The translations under genes were made by a program, and so were the position numbers. DNA of 5,253 nt from assembly GCA_005788075.1 (NCBI GenBank), contig SXZC01000216.1, positions 1-5,253 of the forward strand, written 5' to 3'. The DNA is from Actinomycetota bacterium (GTDB lineage Bacteria; Actinomycetota; Thermoleophilia; Miltoncostaeales; Miltoncostaeaceae). The notes beneath the pieces were generated by a model. That model had not been told where the DNA came from, searched no databases, and saw only the letters and a list, made by a program, of their open reading frames with translations. Positions 1-4,600 of this stretch are shown in pieces; within the stretch, counting starts at the first letter, position 1; each line of letters starts with the position of its first letter.

Positions 1-167
1 CCCACCGGGGGCACGAGGCCTTCCGGACCGGCCACGGCGAGCGCGGAGAAGGCCGCGGCGGGGCCGGGGCCATGGCGGGCGGCAAGCGCACGCGCGCCGA
101 GCACGCGCGCCGACGCGTCGGCGCGCTCGAGGGCCATCGCCACCTCGTATGCGGTCACCGTGCTCAT
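1..167 (-). CDS. Unrecognised protein, N-terminal part only (runs off the window start)
   Basis: This is a reverse-strand reading frame of 55 complete codons that continues past base 1. It begins MSTVTAYEVAMALERADASA and reads as an Ala/Arg-rich, probably helical N-terminus. Codons end almost always in G or C, as in the other genes here, which supports real coding over the opposite-strand frame. I chose the ATG at 167-165 because a TACCGT hexamer lies 7 bases upstream of it, the leaderless arrangement seen at other genes in this window. In-frame ATGs at 212 and 206 would add 15 or 13 residues but lack a convincing ribosome binding site. I do not recognise the family, and no signal peptide or membrane segment is visible in this part. 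It is divergent from the peroxiredoxin gene. Confidence 0.62.
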   Translation of the reverse strand, partial: MSTVTAYEVAMALERADASARVLGARALAARHGPGPAAAFSALAVAGPEGLVPPV

Positions 168-174
168 GGCCGTG

Positions 175-180
175 ACGGTA
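175..180 (-). promoter_or_regulatory. Putative -10 hexamer TACCGT of a leaderless promoter
   Basis: On the reverse strand TACCGT is followed by 7 bases and then the ATG at 167. It matches the actinobacterial -10 pattern TANNNT, at a spacing that puts the transcript start at or next to the start codon. No Shine-Dalgarno sequence and no clear -35 box is visible. Bases 181-318, between this hexamer and the one serving the peroxiredoxin gene, hold no gene that I can support. Confidence 0.5.
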
Positions 181-318
181 CGGCGGTCCCCGTGGAGGGT
201 CCTCATACCCATGTCCAATTTCCGCGCTCCCGGCTTGTACCCGCAGCGCATCCCGCGCCGATGGCCGCACGACCGCGGGCGGTATCCGTTCGTGGTGGGA
301 AACCCCTCGGGCGTGGCG

Positions 319-324
319 TAGCGT
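319..324 (+). promoter_or_regulatory. Putative -10 hexamer TAGCGT of a leaderless promoter (peroxiredoxin)
   Basis: TAGCGT lies 7 bases before the ATG at 332. There is no purine-rich ribosome binding site between it and the start, which fits transcription beginning at or near the ATG. No good -35 match is visible at 16-18 bases upstream. The 12 bases TAGCGTCGCGGC recur exactly before the ATG of the pilin-like gene at 5017. Confidence 0.5.
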
Positions 325-331
325 CGCGGCC

Positions 332-793
332 ATGCCTCGACTCGAACCCGGCCAGCCAGCGCCCGACTTCACCCTGCCGTCCGATGGTGGCGACGACATC
401 AGCCTCTTCGCCCTGCGCGGTGCCCCGGTGGTGCTCGTCTTCTACCCCAAGGCGATGACCTCGGGTTGCACCCAGCAGGCATGCGGGTTTCGCGACGCCC
501 TGGCGTCGTTTGCGAAGATCGATGCCACCGTGCTGATGATCAGCCCCGACCCGGTGAAGCAGCTCGTGAAGTTCCGCGAGAAGGAGGGCCTCACGTTCCC
601 GCTGCTCTCGGATGAGTCACACGAGGTGCTCGAGGCCTACGGCGTGTGGGTGGAGAAGTCGATGTACGGCCGCACGTACATGGGCGTGGAGCGCAGCACC
701 TTCATCGTGGGGCCCGACGGAGTGCTGCAGCACGCCGACTACAAGGTGAAGCCCGCGGGCGACGCGGAACGCGTGCTCGCACTCATCTCGTAG
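332..793 (+). CDS. bcp: Thiol peroxidase of the Bcp/PrxQ peroxiredoxin family
   Basis: The 153-residue protein is close to the usual length of the family and complete. Bcp/PrxQ enzymes reduce hydrogen peroxide and organic hydroperoxides in the cytoplasm, using thioredoxin or a similar thiol as reductant. The N-terminus carries the PGQPAPDFTLPSDGG strand-loop typical of thioredoxin-fold peroxiredoxins. The active-site segment FYPKAMTSGCTQQAC (about residues 37-51) contains P39, T43 and C46 of the PxxxTxxC signature. C46 is the likely peroxidatic cysteine. C51, five residues on, is placed as the resolving cysteine of atypical 2-Cys Bcp enzymes. R121 in the VERSTFIVGPDG segment fits the conserved catalytic arginine. 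The gene is probably its own transcription unit: TAGCGT 7 bases before ATG, and a strong hairpin 8 bases after the stop. The family call is firm; the in vivo substrate and reductant are not visible. Confidence 0.93.
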   Translation: MPRLEPGQPAPDFTLPSDGGDDISLFALRGAPVVLVFYPKAMTSGCTQQACGFRDALASFAKIDATVLMISPDPVKQLVKFREKEGLTFPLLSDESHEVLEAYGVWVEKSMYGRTYMGVERSTFIVGPDGVLQHADYKVKPAGDAERVLALIS

Positions 794-801
794 GGCTCAC
801 C

Positions 802-820
802 ACGGGGCGCTCCGCCCCGT
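802..820 (+). terminator. GC-rich hairpin after the peroxiredoxin gene, likely terminator
   Basis: ACGGGGCG (802-809) pairs perfectly with CGCCCCGT (813-820) across a three-base CTC loop. It starts 8 bases after the stop codon. The following bases, ATCCTTCT, are only moderately T-rich, so it would be a weak or non-canonical intrinsic terminator. Its last base is also the first base of the TATCCT hexamer assigned to the next gene. Confidence 0.55.
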
Positions 821-825
821 ATCCT
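820..825 (+). promoter_or_regulatory. Putative -10 hexamer TATCCT for the nitroreductase-rhodanese unit
   Basis: TATCCT sits 31 bases before the ATG at 857, which would give an untranslated leader of roughly 25 bases. That leader carries the ribosome binding site GGAGG at 843-847, 9 bases from the ATG. The same hexamer occurs in a similar position before the gene at 2220 (-). No clear -35 box is visible, and the upstream bases are the terminator hairpin. Confidence 0.42.
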
Positions 826-856
826 TCTGCCGTCCCCGAGTTGGAGGATCGTTGAC

Positions 857-1513
857 ATGGATGTCTTCGAGGCAATTCGCAAGCGCAAGGCCGTGCGCAC
901 TTACACCGACACGCCGGTGTCCGATGAGGTGCTCGACAAGGTGCTGCGCGCGGCGCTGTCCGCCCCGACCGGCAGCGGATCGCAGGCCTGGGGCCTGCTC
1001 GTGGTGCGCGACGAGGCCAAGCGACGTGAGATCGCCGATCTCATCATCGCGGGCGGCGCGAAGTACTTCGCTGCCATGCGCCCGATGCGCGACGCCACGC
1101 CCGAGGAGCACGAGGCCCAGTGCATCGAGTACGCCGAGCAGATCCTACCGACATACCGCATCGCGCCGGTATGGGTGCTGGGGCTGCTCGTGCCGCGCAA
1201 CAACTATCCCGAGGCCATGGCGGAGGGCGGCTACGTGGATGACCTCCTGTCGGTGGCCTTCGCCATGGAGAACCTGTTCGTGGCGGCGCGCGCCGAGGGC
1301 CTCGGCACCGTGCCCACGTCGGCCTTCCAGAGGTTCGAGAAGGATCGCCTGCGGCAGATCGTGGGCCTGCCGGATGACGTCGACCCGGTGCTCGTGACCC
1401 CCCTGGGCTACCCGGAATCGTTCCCCGAGGGCCTTCCGCCAGCGCTCAAGCGCACGTACCGTGGGTGGAAGTCGCTGGTGCATGACGACGCGTGGGGCAA
1501 TACCCGCGACTGA
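857..1513 (+). CDS. Nitroreductase-family FMN-dependent oxidoreductase
   Basis: The complete 218-residue protein fits the usual length of single-domain nitroreductase-fold flavoproteins, which act as dimers with FMN and reduce nitro compounds, quinones or other electrophiles with NAD(P)H. The N-terminus MDVFEAIRKRKAVRTYTDTP matches the family's FMN-phosphate-binding start, with basic residues R8-K11 and R14. The SAPTGSGSQAW segment (35-45) matches the conserved SAPSSxNxQPW region. The AMENLFVAARAEGLGTVP stretch (136-153) matches the MQNLxLAAxxxGLGT region near the flavin. A TPLGYP segment (181-186) precedes a Pro-rich C-terminus. The start is supported by GGAGG 9 bases upstream. The stop is 25 bases before the rhodanese start, so the two are probably co-transcribed. 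The substrate cannot be read from the sequence, and a dehalogenase-like or BluB-like relative is not excluded. Confidence 0.9.
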   Translation: MDVFEAIRKRKAVRTYTDTPVSDEVLDKVLRAALSAPTGSGSQAWGLLVVRDEAKRREIADLIIAGGAKYFAAMRPMRDATPEEHEAQCIEYAEQILPTYRIAPVWVLGLLVPRNNYPEAMAEGGYVDDLLSVAFAMENLFVAARAEGLGTVPTSAFQRFEKDRLRQIVGLPDDVDPVLVTPLGYPESFPEGLPPALKRTYRGWKSLVHDDAWGNTRD

Positions 1514-1523
1514 CCGCTGACCC

Positions 1524-1530
1524 GAGGAGG
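1524..1530 (+). promoter_or_regulatory. Ribosome binding site GAGGAGG that fixes a GTG start
   Basis: GAGGAGG ends 8 bases before GTG at 1539-1541. The in-frame reading from this GTG gives MAWDDIAQW. The nearby ATG at 1544 is in another frame. This decides the start of the rhodanese gene. Confidence 0.7.
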
Positions 1531-1538
1531 GCCCTTCC

Positions 1539-1880
1539 GTGGCATGGGATGACATCGCGCAGTGGCAGCCGCAGGACCTCTTCGCCTCGCTGCGCATGGG
1601 CGACAAGGTGCAACCGGTCGATTGCCGCGAGTTCTCGTGGCGCGAGGCCGAGACGAAGATCAAGGGCGCTACGCGCATCGACCCGATGTCGTTCACGTCC
1701 GAGATCGACTCCCTGCCCACCGACAAGGAGATCGTCTTCTACTGCGACCGGCCGGGCGAGGCCACGAGCATGAAGATCGCCCTCACGGCCTTCGACAAGG
1801 GCTACACGCGGGTTGGGGTGCTGGTCGGGGGGTTCGACGCCTGGGTGGCGGCGGACTACCCCGTGGAGCCCAAGGAGTAG
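1539..1880 (+). CDS. Single-domain rhodanese-like sulfurtransferase
   Basis: The complete 113-residue protein is the size of one rhodanese domain. These domains carry sulfane sulfur as a persulfide on an active-site cysteine. The candidate is C69, after the VFYC strand, in the loop C-D-R-P-G-E-A-T (69-76). The C-terminal VLVGGFDAWVAADYPVE (94-110) is the family's standard GGxxAW...GYPVE ending. The N-terminal part has the VDCRE strand (27-31), equivalent to the usual DxR, and a region around 44-50 (ATRIDPM) where others have IPGAxxI. The loop lacks the classic CxxGxRS order; it resembles the CxxPxEATS loops I recall from some rhodanese proteins, so the sulfur-carrying role is likely but not certain. 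It follows the nitroreductase gene by 25 bases with its own strong ribosome binding site. Confidence 0.88.
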   Translation: MAWDDIAQWQPQDLFASLRMGDKVQPVDCREFSWREAETKIKGATRIDPMSFTSEIDSLPTDKEIVFYCDRPGEATSMKIALTAFDKGYTRVGVLVGGFDAWVAADYPVEPKE

Positions 1881-1902
1881 GCCGCCGCCCCTGCGCGTGC
1901 GG

Positions 1903-2220
1903 CTAGCGCTTGGGGGTGAGCCCGTAGGTCTGCTCGAGCCACTGCGGCAGGATCGCCGCGAGGCCGCGGATGAGCAGCTCGCGCTCAGAGATGGCCACGC
2001 GTGCGGCCACGGACATCACGAGCTGGCCCTCGTCGCTGCGCACCCCGTTCACGCCCGACACCATGTTGTCGGCCTCGGCCTTGTTGTAGACCATGGCGCG
2101 CGCGGCCATCGGCCAGTGGTCCTTCGTCCAGTCGATGAGCGCCTGCTCGAGGTCGCTGGGCTCGTACTCGAAGAGCGCTCGCTGGAGCTCGTTGGGCGTG
2201 GGGTCGCTGTCGCGCTGCAT
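1903..2220 (-). CDS. Unrecognised 105-residue soluble protein
   Basis: I do not recognise this family. The protein begins MQRDSDPTPNELQRALFEYE and has no membrane segment, signal peptide, cysteine or nucleotide-binding motif. It reads as mostly helical, with an acidic N-terminal half (residues 10-32), a central KAEADNMVSGVNGVRSDEG segment (about 47-65) that looks like a loop, and a hydrophobic helix near ISERELLIRGLAAILPQW (77-94). Coding is well supported by GC-ending codons and an AAAGGA ribosome binding site at 2232-2227, 6 bases before the ATG. A TATCCT hexamer at 2265-2260 could be its -10 box. It converges on the rhodanese gene with only 22 bases between stops, and diverges from the membrane protein gene. 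Nothing here indicates its function. Confidence 0.78.
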   Translation of the reverse strand: MQRDSDPTPNELQRALFEYEPSDLEQALIDWTKDHWPMAARAMVYNKAEADNMVSGVNGVRSDEGQLVMSVAARVAISERELLIRGLAAILPQWLEQTYGLTPKR

Positions 2221-2259
2221 CTGGTGTCCTTTGCGGGGCCGGTTGGCGATGTGAAGGGC

Positions 2260-2265
2260 AGGATA
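2260..2265 (-). promoter_or_regulatory. Putative -10 hexamer TATCCT for the 105-residue gene
   Basis: On the reverse strand TATCCT lies 39 bases before the ATG at 2220, giving a leader of about 33 bases with an AAAGGA ribosome binding site. Read on the forward strand the same bases are AGGATA. Their AGGA (2260-2263) sits 7 bases before the GTG start at 2271 and looks like that gene's ribosome binding site. One short element may therefore serve both directions. Confidence 0.4.
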
Positions 2266-2270
2266 GCCAC

Positions 2271-2795
2271 GTGAGCGATGCGAGCGGTACGCGATTCGGC
2301 GGCGCCCGCAGCCGCATGATGCTGATGGCAGGCGGTCTCGCGCTGTGCGTGCTGGCCATCATCGGCGCGAGCCTGGAGTGGGGGCGATTGATCGTGAACG
2401 GCCGTCTCGTGGTGGTGGAGGGGGGTCTCTCGCTGTGGCAGGGGGTGACCGTGCTCGTGGCGGCCGCCGTGGGCGCGCTCCTTATGGCCTTCGCCGTCGC
2501 CTCGGGCCGTGGACGGGCGGCGGGGCTCGTGGCGCTGGTCGCGGGCGTGGTGATCACGATCGTCTCCATCAACGCCCTCTCATGGCTGGTGACGCGGCCC
2601 GATGAGCTCGCCGAGCAGGTCACCGAGGCAGCCGCCGGGATACCGCTGGAGGGCTACGTGGTGCCGCGCATCGAGAGCGTTGTCGGTCCCGGGGGCTGGA
2701 TGGCCCTCGTGGGCGGCGCGCTGCTGGCCATCGCCGGGCTCGTGGCCGTGGTCACGTGGGCGTGGACCGGACGACGACGGGCGGGAGTCGCCTGA
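2271..2795 (+). CDS. Integral membrane protein with four predicted helices, unknown function
   Basis: The 174-residue protein starts at GTG, with AGGA 7 bases upstream. A short basic N-terminus (R8, R13, R15) precedes helix 1 (about 17-35). A roughly 20-residue segment with W37 and a VVVEGG stretch follows. Helices 2 (58-78) and 3 (83-106) are linked by a short Gly/Arg loop. A loop of about 35 residues then leads to helix 4 (142-164), and a basic tail (GRRRAGVA) ends the protein. The positive charges place both termini and the 79-82 loop in the cytoplasm, with the two longer loops outside. The layout resembles the Trp-operon-associated membrane proteins of actinobacteria, but I see no decisive motif. 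Its stop overlaps the next start as TGATG, so the two genes are probably translationally coupled. Confidence 0.82.
   Translation: MSDASGTRFGGARSRMMLMAGGLALCVLAIIGASLEWGRLIVNGRLVVVEGGLSLWQGVTVLVAAAVGALLMAFAVASGRGRAAGLVALVAGVVITIVSINALSWLVTRPDELAEQVTEAAAGIPLEGYVVPRIESVVGPGGWMALVGGALLAIAGLVAVVTWAWTGRRRAGVA
2783..2787 (+). promoter_or_regulatory. Ribosome binding site GGGAG that fixes the BtuF-like start
   Basis: GGGAG ends 7 bases before the ATG at 2795-2797. The ATG shares its A with the TGA of the upstream gene (2793-2795). This favours the ATG over an in-frame GTG at 2756, which lies inside the upstream gene and would add 13 residues unlike the family's N-terminus. Confidence 0.65.
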
Positions 2796-3691
2796 TGGCC
2801 GCGCGCATCGCGTCGCTGCTGCCGTCGGTCACCGAGACCGTGTGTGCGCTCGGGCTCCGCGATCGCCTCGTGGCCCGCAGCCACGAGTGCGACTTCCCGC
2901 CGGGCATCGAGGACGTCCCCGCCGTCACCTCGAGCCGCCTGCCCGCAGATGTCGTGACCCAGGCCCAGGTGGATGCCGCGGTCACCGATGCCGCCCGTTC
3001 CGGCGAGGCCCTCTACGAGGTGGATGCCGCGCTGCTCGCGCGCCTCGCGCCCGACCTGGTGATCACCCAGTCGCTGTGCGATGTGTGCGCCGTGGCCGAG
3101 GGCGCCGTGCTGGCGGCGGTGCGCGACGTCGATCCGCCGGCCGAGGTGCTGTCGCTCGCCCCGGGCCGGCTCGACGAGGTGATCGCATCGGTGCAGGACG
3201 TGGCCGATGCCGCCGGCGTGCCCGATGCGGGCGCGGCCCTCGTGGCCTCGCTGCACGCGCGGCTCGACGCCGTGCGCGAACGGGTGGCCGGGCGCCCGCC
3301 CGTGAGGGTGGCCGCCGTGGAATGGATCGACCCGCCATGGTCGGCGGGTCACTGGGTGCCCGACCAGGTGGCCGCCGCGGGGGGAGTGGAGGTGCTGGTG
3401 GCCGCGGGCGAGCGCTCGGCGCGCGCCACGTGGGACGACGTGGCGGCTGCGCGGCCCGATGTCGTGGTGCTCATGCCGTGCGGGCTGTCGCTGGCCGAGG
3501 TGCTCGACCTTGCCGGGGACGTGCCCGACATCCCGGCGCGCGTGGTGGCCGTGGACGCCTCGGGCCTGTTCAGCCGGCCGGGGCCGCGTCTGGTGGACGG
3601 GGCCGAGGTGATGGCGCGCATCCTCCATCCGCAGCCGGGCGACGGGCCCGGCGGGGAGTCATGGGCATGGCTTCCCGGTCGCGGCGGCTAG
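2795..3691 (+). CDS. BtuF-like cobalamin/corrinoid-binding protein without signal peptide
   Basis: The 298-residue protein belongs to the periplasmic-binding-protein family that includes BtuF. It opens directly with MAARIASLLPSVTETVCALG, the first strand-helix of the mature fold, so it has no signal peptide or lipobox and probably stays in the cytoplasm unless anchored by a partner. Segments typical of the 'cobalamin-binding protein' branch are visible: HECDFP (30-35), LYEVDAALLARLAPDLVITQ (73-92), the SLCDVCAV motif with C95 and C98, EWIDPPWSAGHWVPDQVAAAGG (176-197), VVLMPCG (224-230), and FSRPGPRLVDG (259-269) near the C-terminus. The family's role in corrinoid uptake or handling is known for BtuF; for these signal-less members it is inference. 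No BtuC permease or BtuD ATPase gene lies in this window. It is coupled to the upstream membrane protein gene by a TGATG overlap. Confidence 0.87.
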   Translation: MAARIASLLPSVTETVCALGLRDRLVARSHECDFPPGIEDVPAVTSSRLPADVVTQAQVDAAVTDAARSGEALYEVDAALLARLAPDLVITQSLCDVCAVAEGAVLAAVRDVDPPAEVLSLAPGRLDEVIASVQDVADAAGVPDAGAALVASLHARLDAVRERVAGRPPVRVAAVEWIDPPWSAGHWVPDQVAAAGGVEVLVAAGERSARATWDDVAAARPDVVVLMPCGLSLAEVLDLAGDVPDIPARVVAVDASGLFSRPGPRLVDGAEVMARILHPQPGDGPGGESWAWLPGRGG

Positions 3692-3694
3692 ACT
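3689..3694 (+). promoter_or_regulatory. Putative -10 hexamer TAGACT overlapping the upstream stop codon
   Basis: TAGACT includes the TAG stop (3689-3691) of the BtuF-like gene and lies 10 bases before the ATG at 3705. The intervening CGCCAAAGCC has no ribosome binding site. The expected transcript start would fall about 3 bases before the ATG, so the GYD gene could be read from a nearly leaderless transcript as well as by read-through. Confidence 0.42.
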
Positions 3695-3704
3695 CGCCAA
3701 AGCC

Positions 3705-3980
3705 ATGAAGACGTTCATCCTCTTCGCGACGCTCAGCCCGCAGGGAATGCTGACCCTTCGCCACACCCCCGAGCGCCTGCTCGAGGTGAACCGCGAGATC
3801 GAGGACCTCGGCGGGCGCGTGCTGCAGCAGTGGGCGCTGCTGGGCTACTACGACTTCATGAGCATCATCGAGGCCGAGGACGAGATGGCCGCCGCGGACA
3901 TCGTGGCCGAGCTCTCGGCCCGGGGAAGCGCCACGTTCGACACCATGACGGTGATGGACGTGGAGGACCTCGTCGCCTAG
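3705..3980 (+). CDS. GYD-domain protein
   Basis: The complete 91-residue protein is the normal size for the GYD family, small proteins of ferredoxin-like fold with no established biochemical role. The defining segment is LLGYYDFMSIIEAEDE (45-60), where G47-Y48-Y49-D50 corresponds to the G-x-Y-D signature that names the family. The N-terminal strand MKTFILFATLSPQGM and the later ARGSATFDTMTVMDVED (72-88) match the family's first strand and its final strand with a Thr-rich turn. There is no membrane segment. It follows the BtuF-like gene by 13 bases on the same strand, but it has no ribosome binding site and its own TANNNT hexamer, so it may be expressed separately. Some relatives act as small-ligand-binding or oligomeric regulators; nothing here shows that. 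Confidence 0.88.
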   Translation: MKTFILFATLSPQGMLTLRHTPERLLEVNREIEDLGGRVLQQWALLGYYDFMSIIEAEDEMAAADIVAELSARGSATFDTMTVMDVEDLVA

Positions 3981-3986
3981 CGCCCC

Positions 3987-4010
3987 CGGCGCGTCCTAGC
4001 CGACGCGCCG
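3987..4010. terminator. Perfect 9-bp inverted repeat between convergent genes, likely bidirectional terminator
   Basis: CGGCGCGTC (3987-3995) pairs exactly with GACGCGCCG (4002-4010) around the loop CTAGCC. It starts 6 bases after the GYD stop codon and overlaps the last codons of the zinc-ribbon gene on the reverse strand. The reverse-strand TAG stop (3998-3996) lies in the loop. There is no T-run on either side, so termination would depend on the stem alone or on a factor such as Rho. Confidence 0.55.
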
Positions 4011-4169
4011 CCAGGACTCGGAGTGGCAGAGCGGGCAGGCCGGCAGCACGAGCACGCCGTCGTTCTCGGTCGGCGAATGGACGAGCAGGTCGCACTCGGC
4101 GCAGCGGAACGTCCCGGTCACCTCATCACCCACGTGGAGGAGATCGGCATCATCGGCGGGCTGCGGCAT
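3996..4169 (-). CDS. Small zinc-ribbon protein
   Basis: This 57-residue soluble protein has two cysteine pairs spaced as in zinc ribbons: C23-A-E-C26 and C45-P-L-C48. The segment around them (GTFRCAEC ... LVLPACPLCHSESWRRVG) fits the zinc-ribbon layout, in which a strand leads to the first knuckle and a Pro-Cys-Pro turn forms the second. The acidic N-terminus (residues 1-16) has no recognisable fold. Such proteins commonly bind one zinc ion and act as small nucleic-acid- or protein-binding modules; the partner here is unknown. I start it at the ATG at 4169, because GGGAGGAG (4182-4175) lies 5 bases upstream. The ATG at 4190, which would add MRAGGDH, lies in a hairpin loop and has no binding site. 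It is the last of three reverse-strand small genes. Confidence 0.82.
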   Translation of the reverse strand: MPQPADDADLLHVGDEVTGTFRCAECDLLVHSPTENDGVLVLPACPLCHSESWRRVG

Positions 4170-4179
4170 GTGGTCTCCT

Positions 4180-4198
4180 CCCGCGCGCATGGCGCGGG
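4180..4198 (-). promoter_or_regulatory. Hairpin reaching into the zinc-ribbon gene's ribosome binding site
   Basis: CCCGCGC (4180-4186) and GCGCGGG (4192-4198) form a perfect 7-bp stem with a five-base loop. In the reverse-strand transcript the 3' arm supplies the first three G of the GGGAGGAG ribosome binding site (4182-4175). The structure could end transcription from the upstream gene at 4223-4495 or restrain translation of the downstream one. The sequence does not decide which. A second short repeat, GGGAA/TTCCC (4203-4207 and 4211-4215), lies just upstream in the transcript. Confidence 0.4.
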
Positions 4199-4222
4199 TC
4201 AGGGGAAGGATTCCCTCGGTGG

Positions 4223-4495
4223 CTAGATCGCGAGCGCGGCGACCAGGCTGGCGGCCGCGACGATGGCGAACAGCACGAAGCCGGCCGCCAGGAGGCGCGT
4301 CTCGGTGACGACGGGTCGCCGCACCTCGCCCGCGTGCGCGGGGCGCCAGTGCACGAGGCGCGCCACGCGCCCCTCATGGATGGAGCGCTCGCAGTAGGGG
4401 CAGAAGGTGGCCGACTCGAGCAGGGGGAGTCCGCACCGGTGGCAACCGGGAACATCGGAAGGATGGTGATGCTGGAGATCGGACTCCGTGCGCAC
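4223..4495 (-). CDS. Zinc-ribbon protein with a C-terminal membrane anchor
   Basis: As annotated the protein has 90 residues. A His-rich stretch (HHH, 9-11) precedes a four-cysteine zinc ribbon: C18-H-R-C21 and C32-P-Y-C35, with the CHRCGLPL and FCPYCERS knuckles of 'double zinc ribbon' modules. A basic linker (43-67) leads to one hydrophobic helix (68-90) that ends at the stop codon. The topology is therefore tail-anchored, with the ribbon presumably in the cytoplasm. I place the start at GTG 4495 because GAGGAG (4507-4502) lies 6 bases upstream. A longer form from GTG 4522 adds nine residues (MAGPREEQL) but has only a weak site. Function is unknown. It lies between the other two small reverse-strand genes, but TATGCT at 4543-4538 suggests its own promoter. 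Confidence 0.78.
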   Translation of the reverse strand: MRTESDLQHHHPSDVPGCHRCGLPLLESATFCPYCERSIHEGRVARLVHWRPAHAGEVRRPVVTETRLLAAGFVLFAIVAAASLVAALAI

Positions 4496-4501
4496 GAGCT
4501 G

Positions 4502-4507
4502 CTCCTC
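4502..4507 (-). promoter_or_regulatory. Ribosome binding site GAGGAG favouring the GTG at 4495
   Basis: On the reverse strand GAGGAG is followed by CAGCTC and then GTG at 4495-4493. The alternative GTG at 4522 is preceded only by CCGCCGGA. With the -10 candidate at 4543-4538, the 4495 start gives a leader of about 35 bases. That is close to the leader of about 33 bases predicted for the gene at 2220 (-). Confidence 0.5.
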
Positions 4508-4537
4508 GCGTGGACCCGCCACTCCGGCGGGGAGGGC

Positions 4538-4543
4538 AGCATA
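4538..4543 (-). promoter_or_regulatory. Putative -10 hexamer TATGCT for the membrane-anchored zinc-ribbon gene
   Basis: TATGCT on the reverse strand is a close match to the bacterial -10 consensus TATAAT. It lies in the 105-base gap between this gene and the coiled-coil gene. No clear -35 box is seen. The rest of the gap (4544-4600) is GC-rich, with no supported feature and no convincing terminator hairpin. Confidence 0.42.
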
Positions 4544-4600
4544 CCGCCGACGGAAGGAATTCGCGCGCCGATGCCGAAGGGCCCCGCCCGCGGCCGATGA

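Noticed and set aside
72..458. Long forward open frame across the first divergent gap and into the peroxiredoxin gene
   Set aside because: It overlaps a reverse-strand gene with better codon use and the first 127 bases of the clear peroxiredoxin gene in another frame. Its protein is an Arg/Pro-rich product typical of a shadow frame.
1881..1903. Possible hairpin GCCGC/GCGGC between the convergent rhodanese and 105-residue genes
   Set aside because: The stem is only 5 bp with a 13-base loop and no T-run, within what chance gives at this composition.
2756..2794. GTG start of the BtuF-like gene 13 codons upstream of the chosen ATG
   Set aside because: The extra residues (MGVDRTTTGGSRL) are hydrophilic and not part of the family's N-terminus. 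The ATG at 2795 has a ribosome binding site and a TGATG coupling junction.
2221..2794. Cobalamin riboswitch upstream of the BtuF-like unit
   Set aside because: The gap before the membrane gene is only 50 bases, far too short for a cobalamin riboswitch. No B12-box-like stretch was seen there or in the coding region before the BtuF-like start.
3830..4600. 256-residue forward frame over the GYD end and the small reverse-strand genes
   Set aside because: The product is Arg/Gly/His-rich with no domain, and it contradicts three supported genes. Open frames this long arise easily in GC-rich DNA because stop codons are rare.
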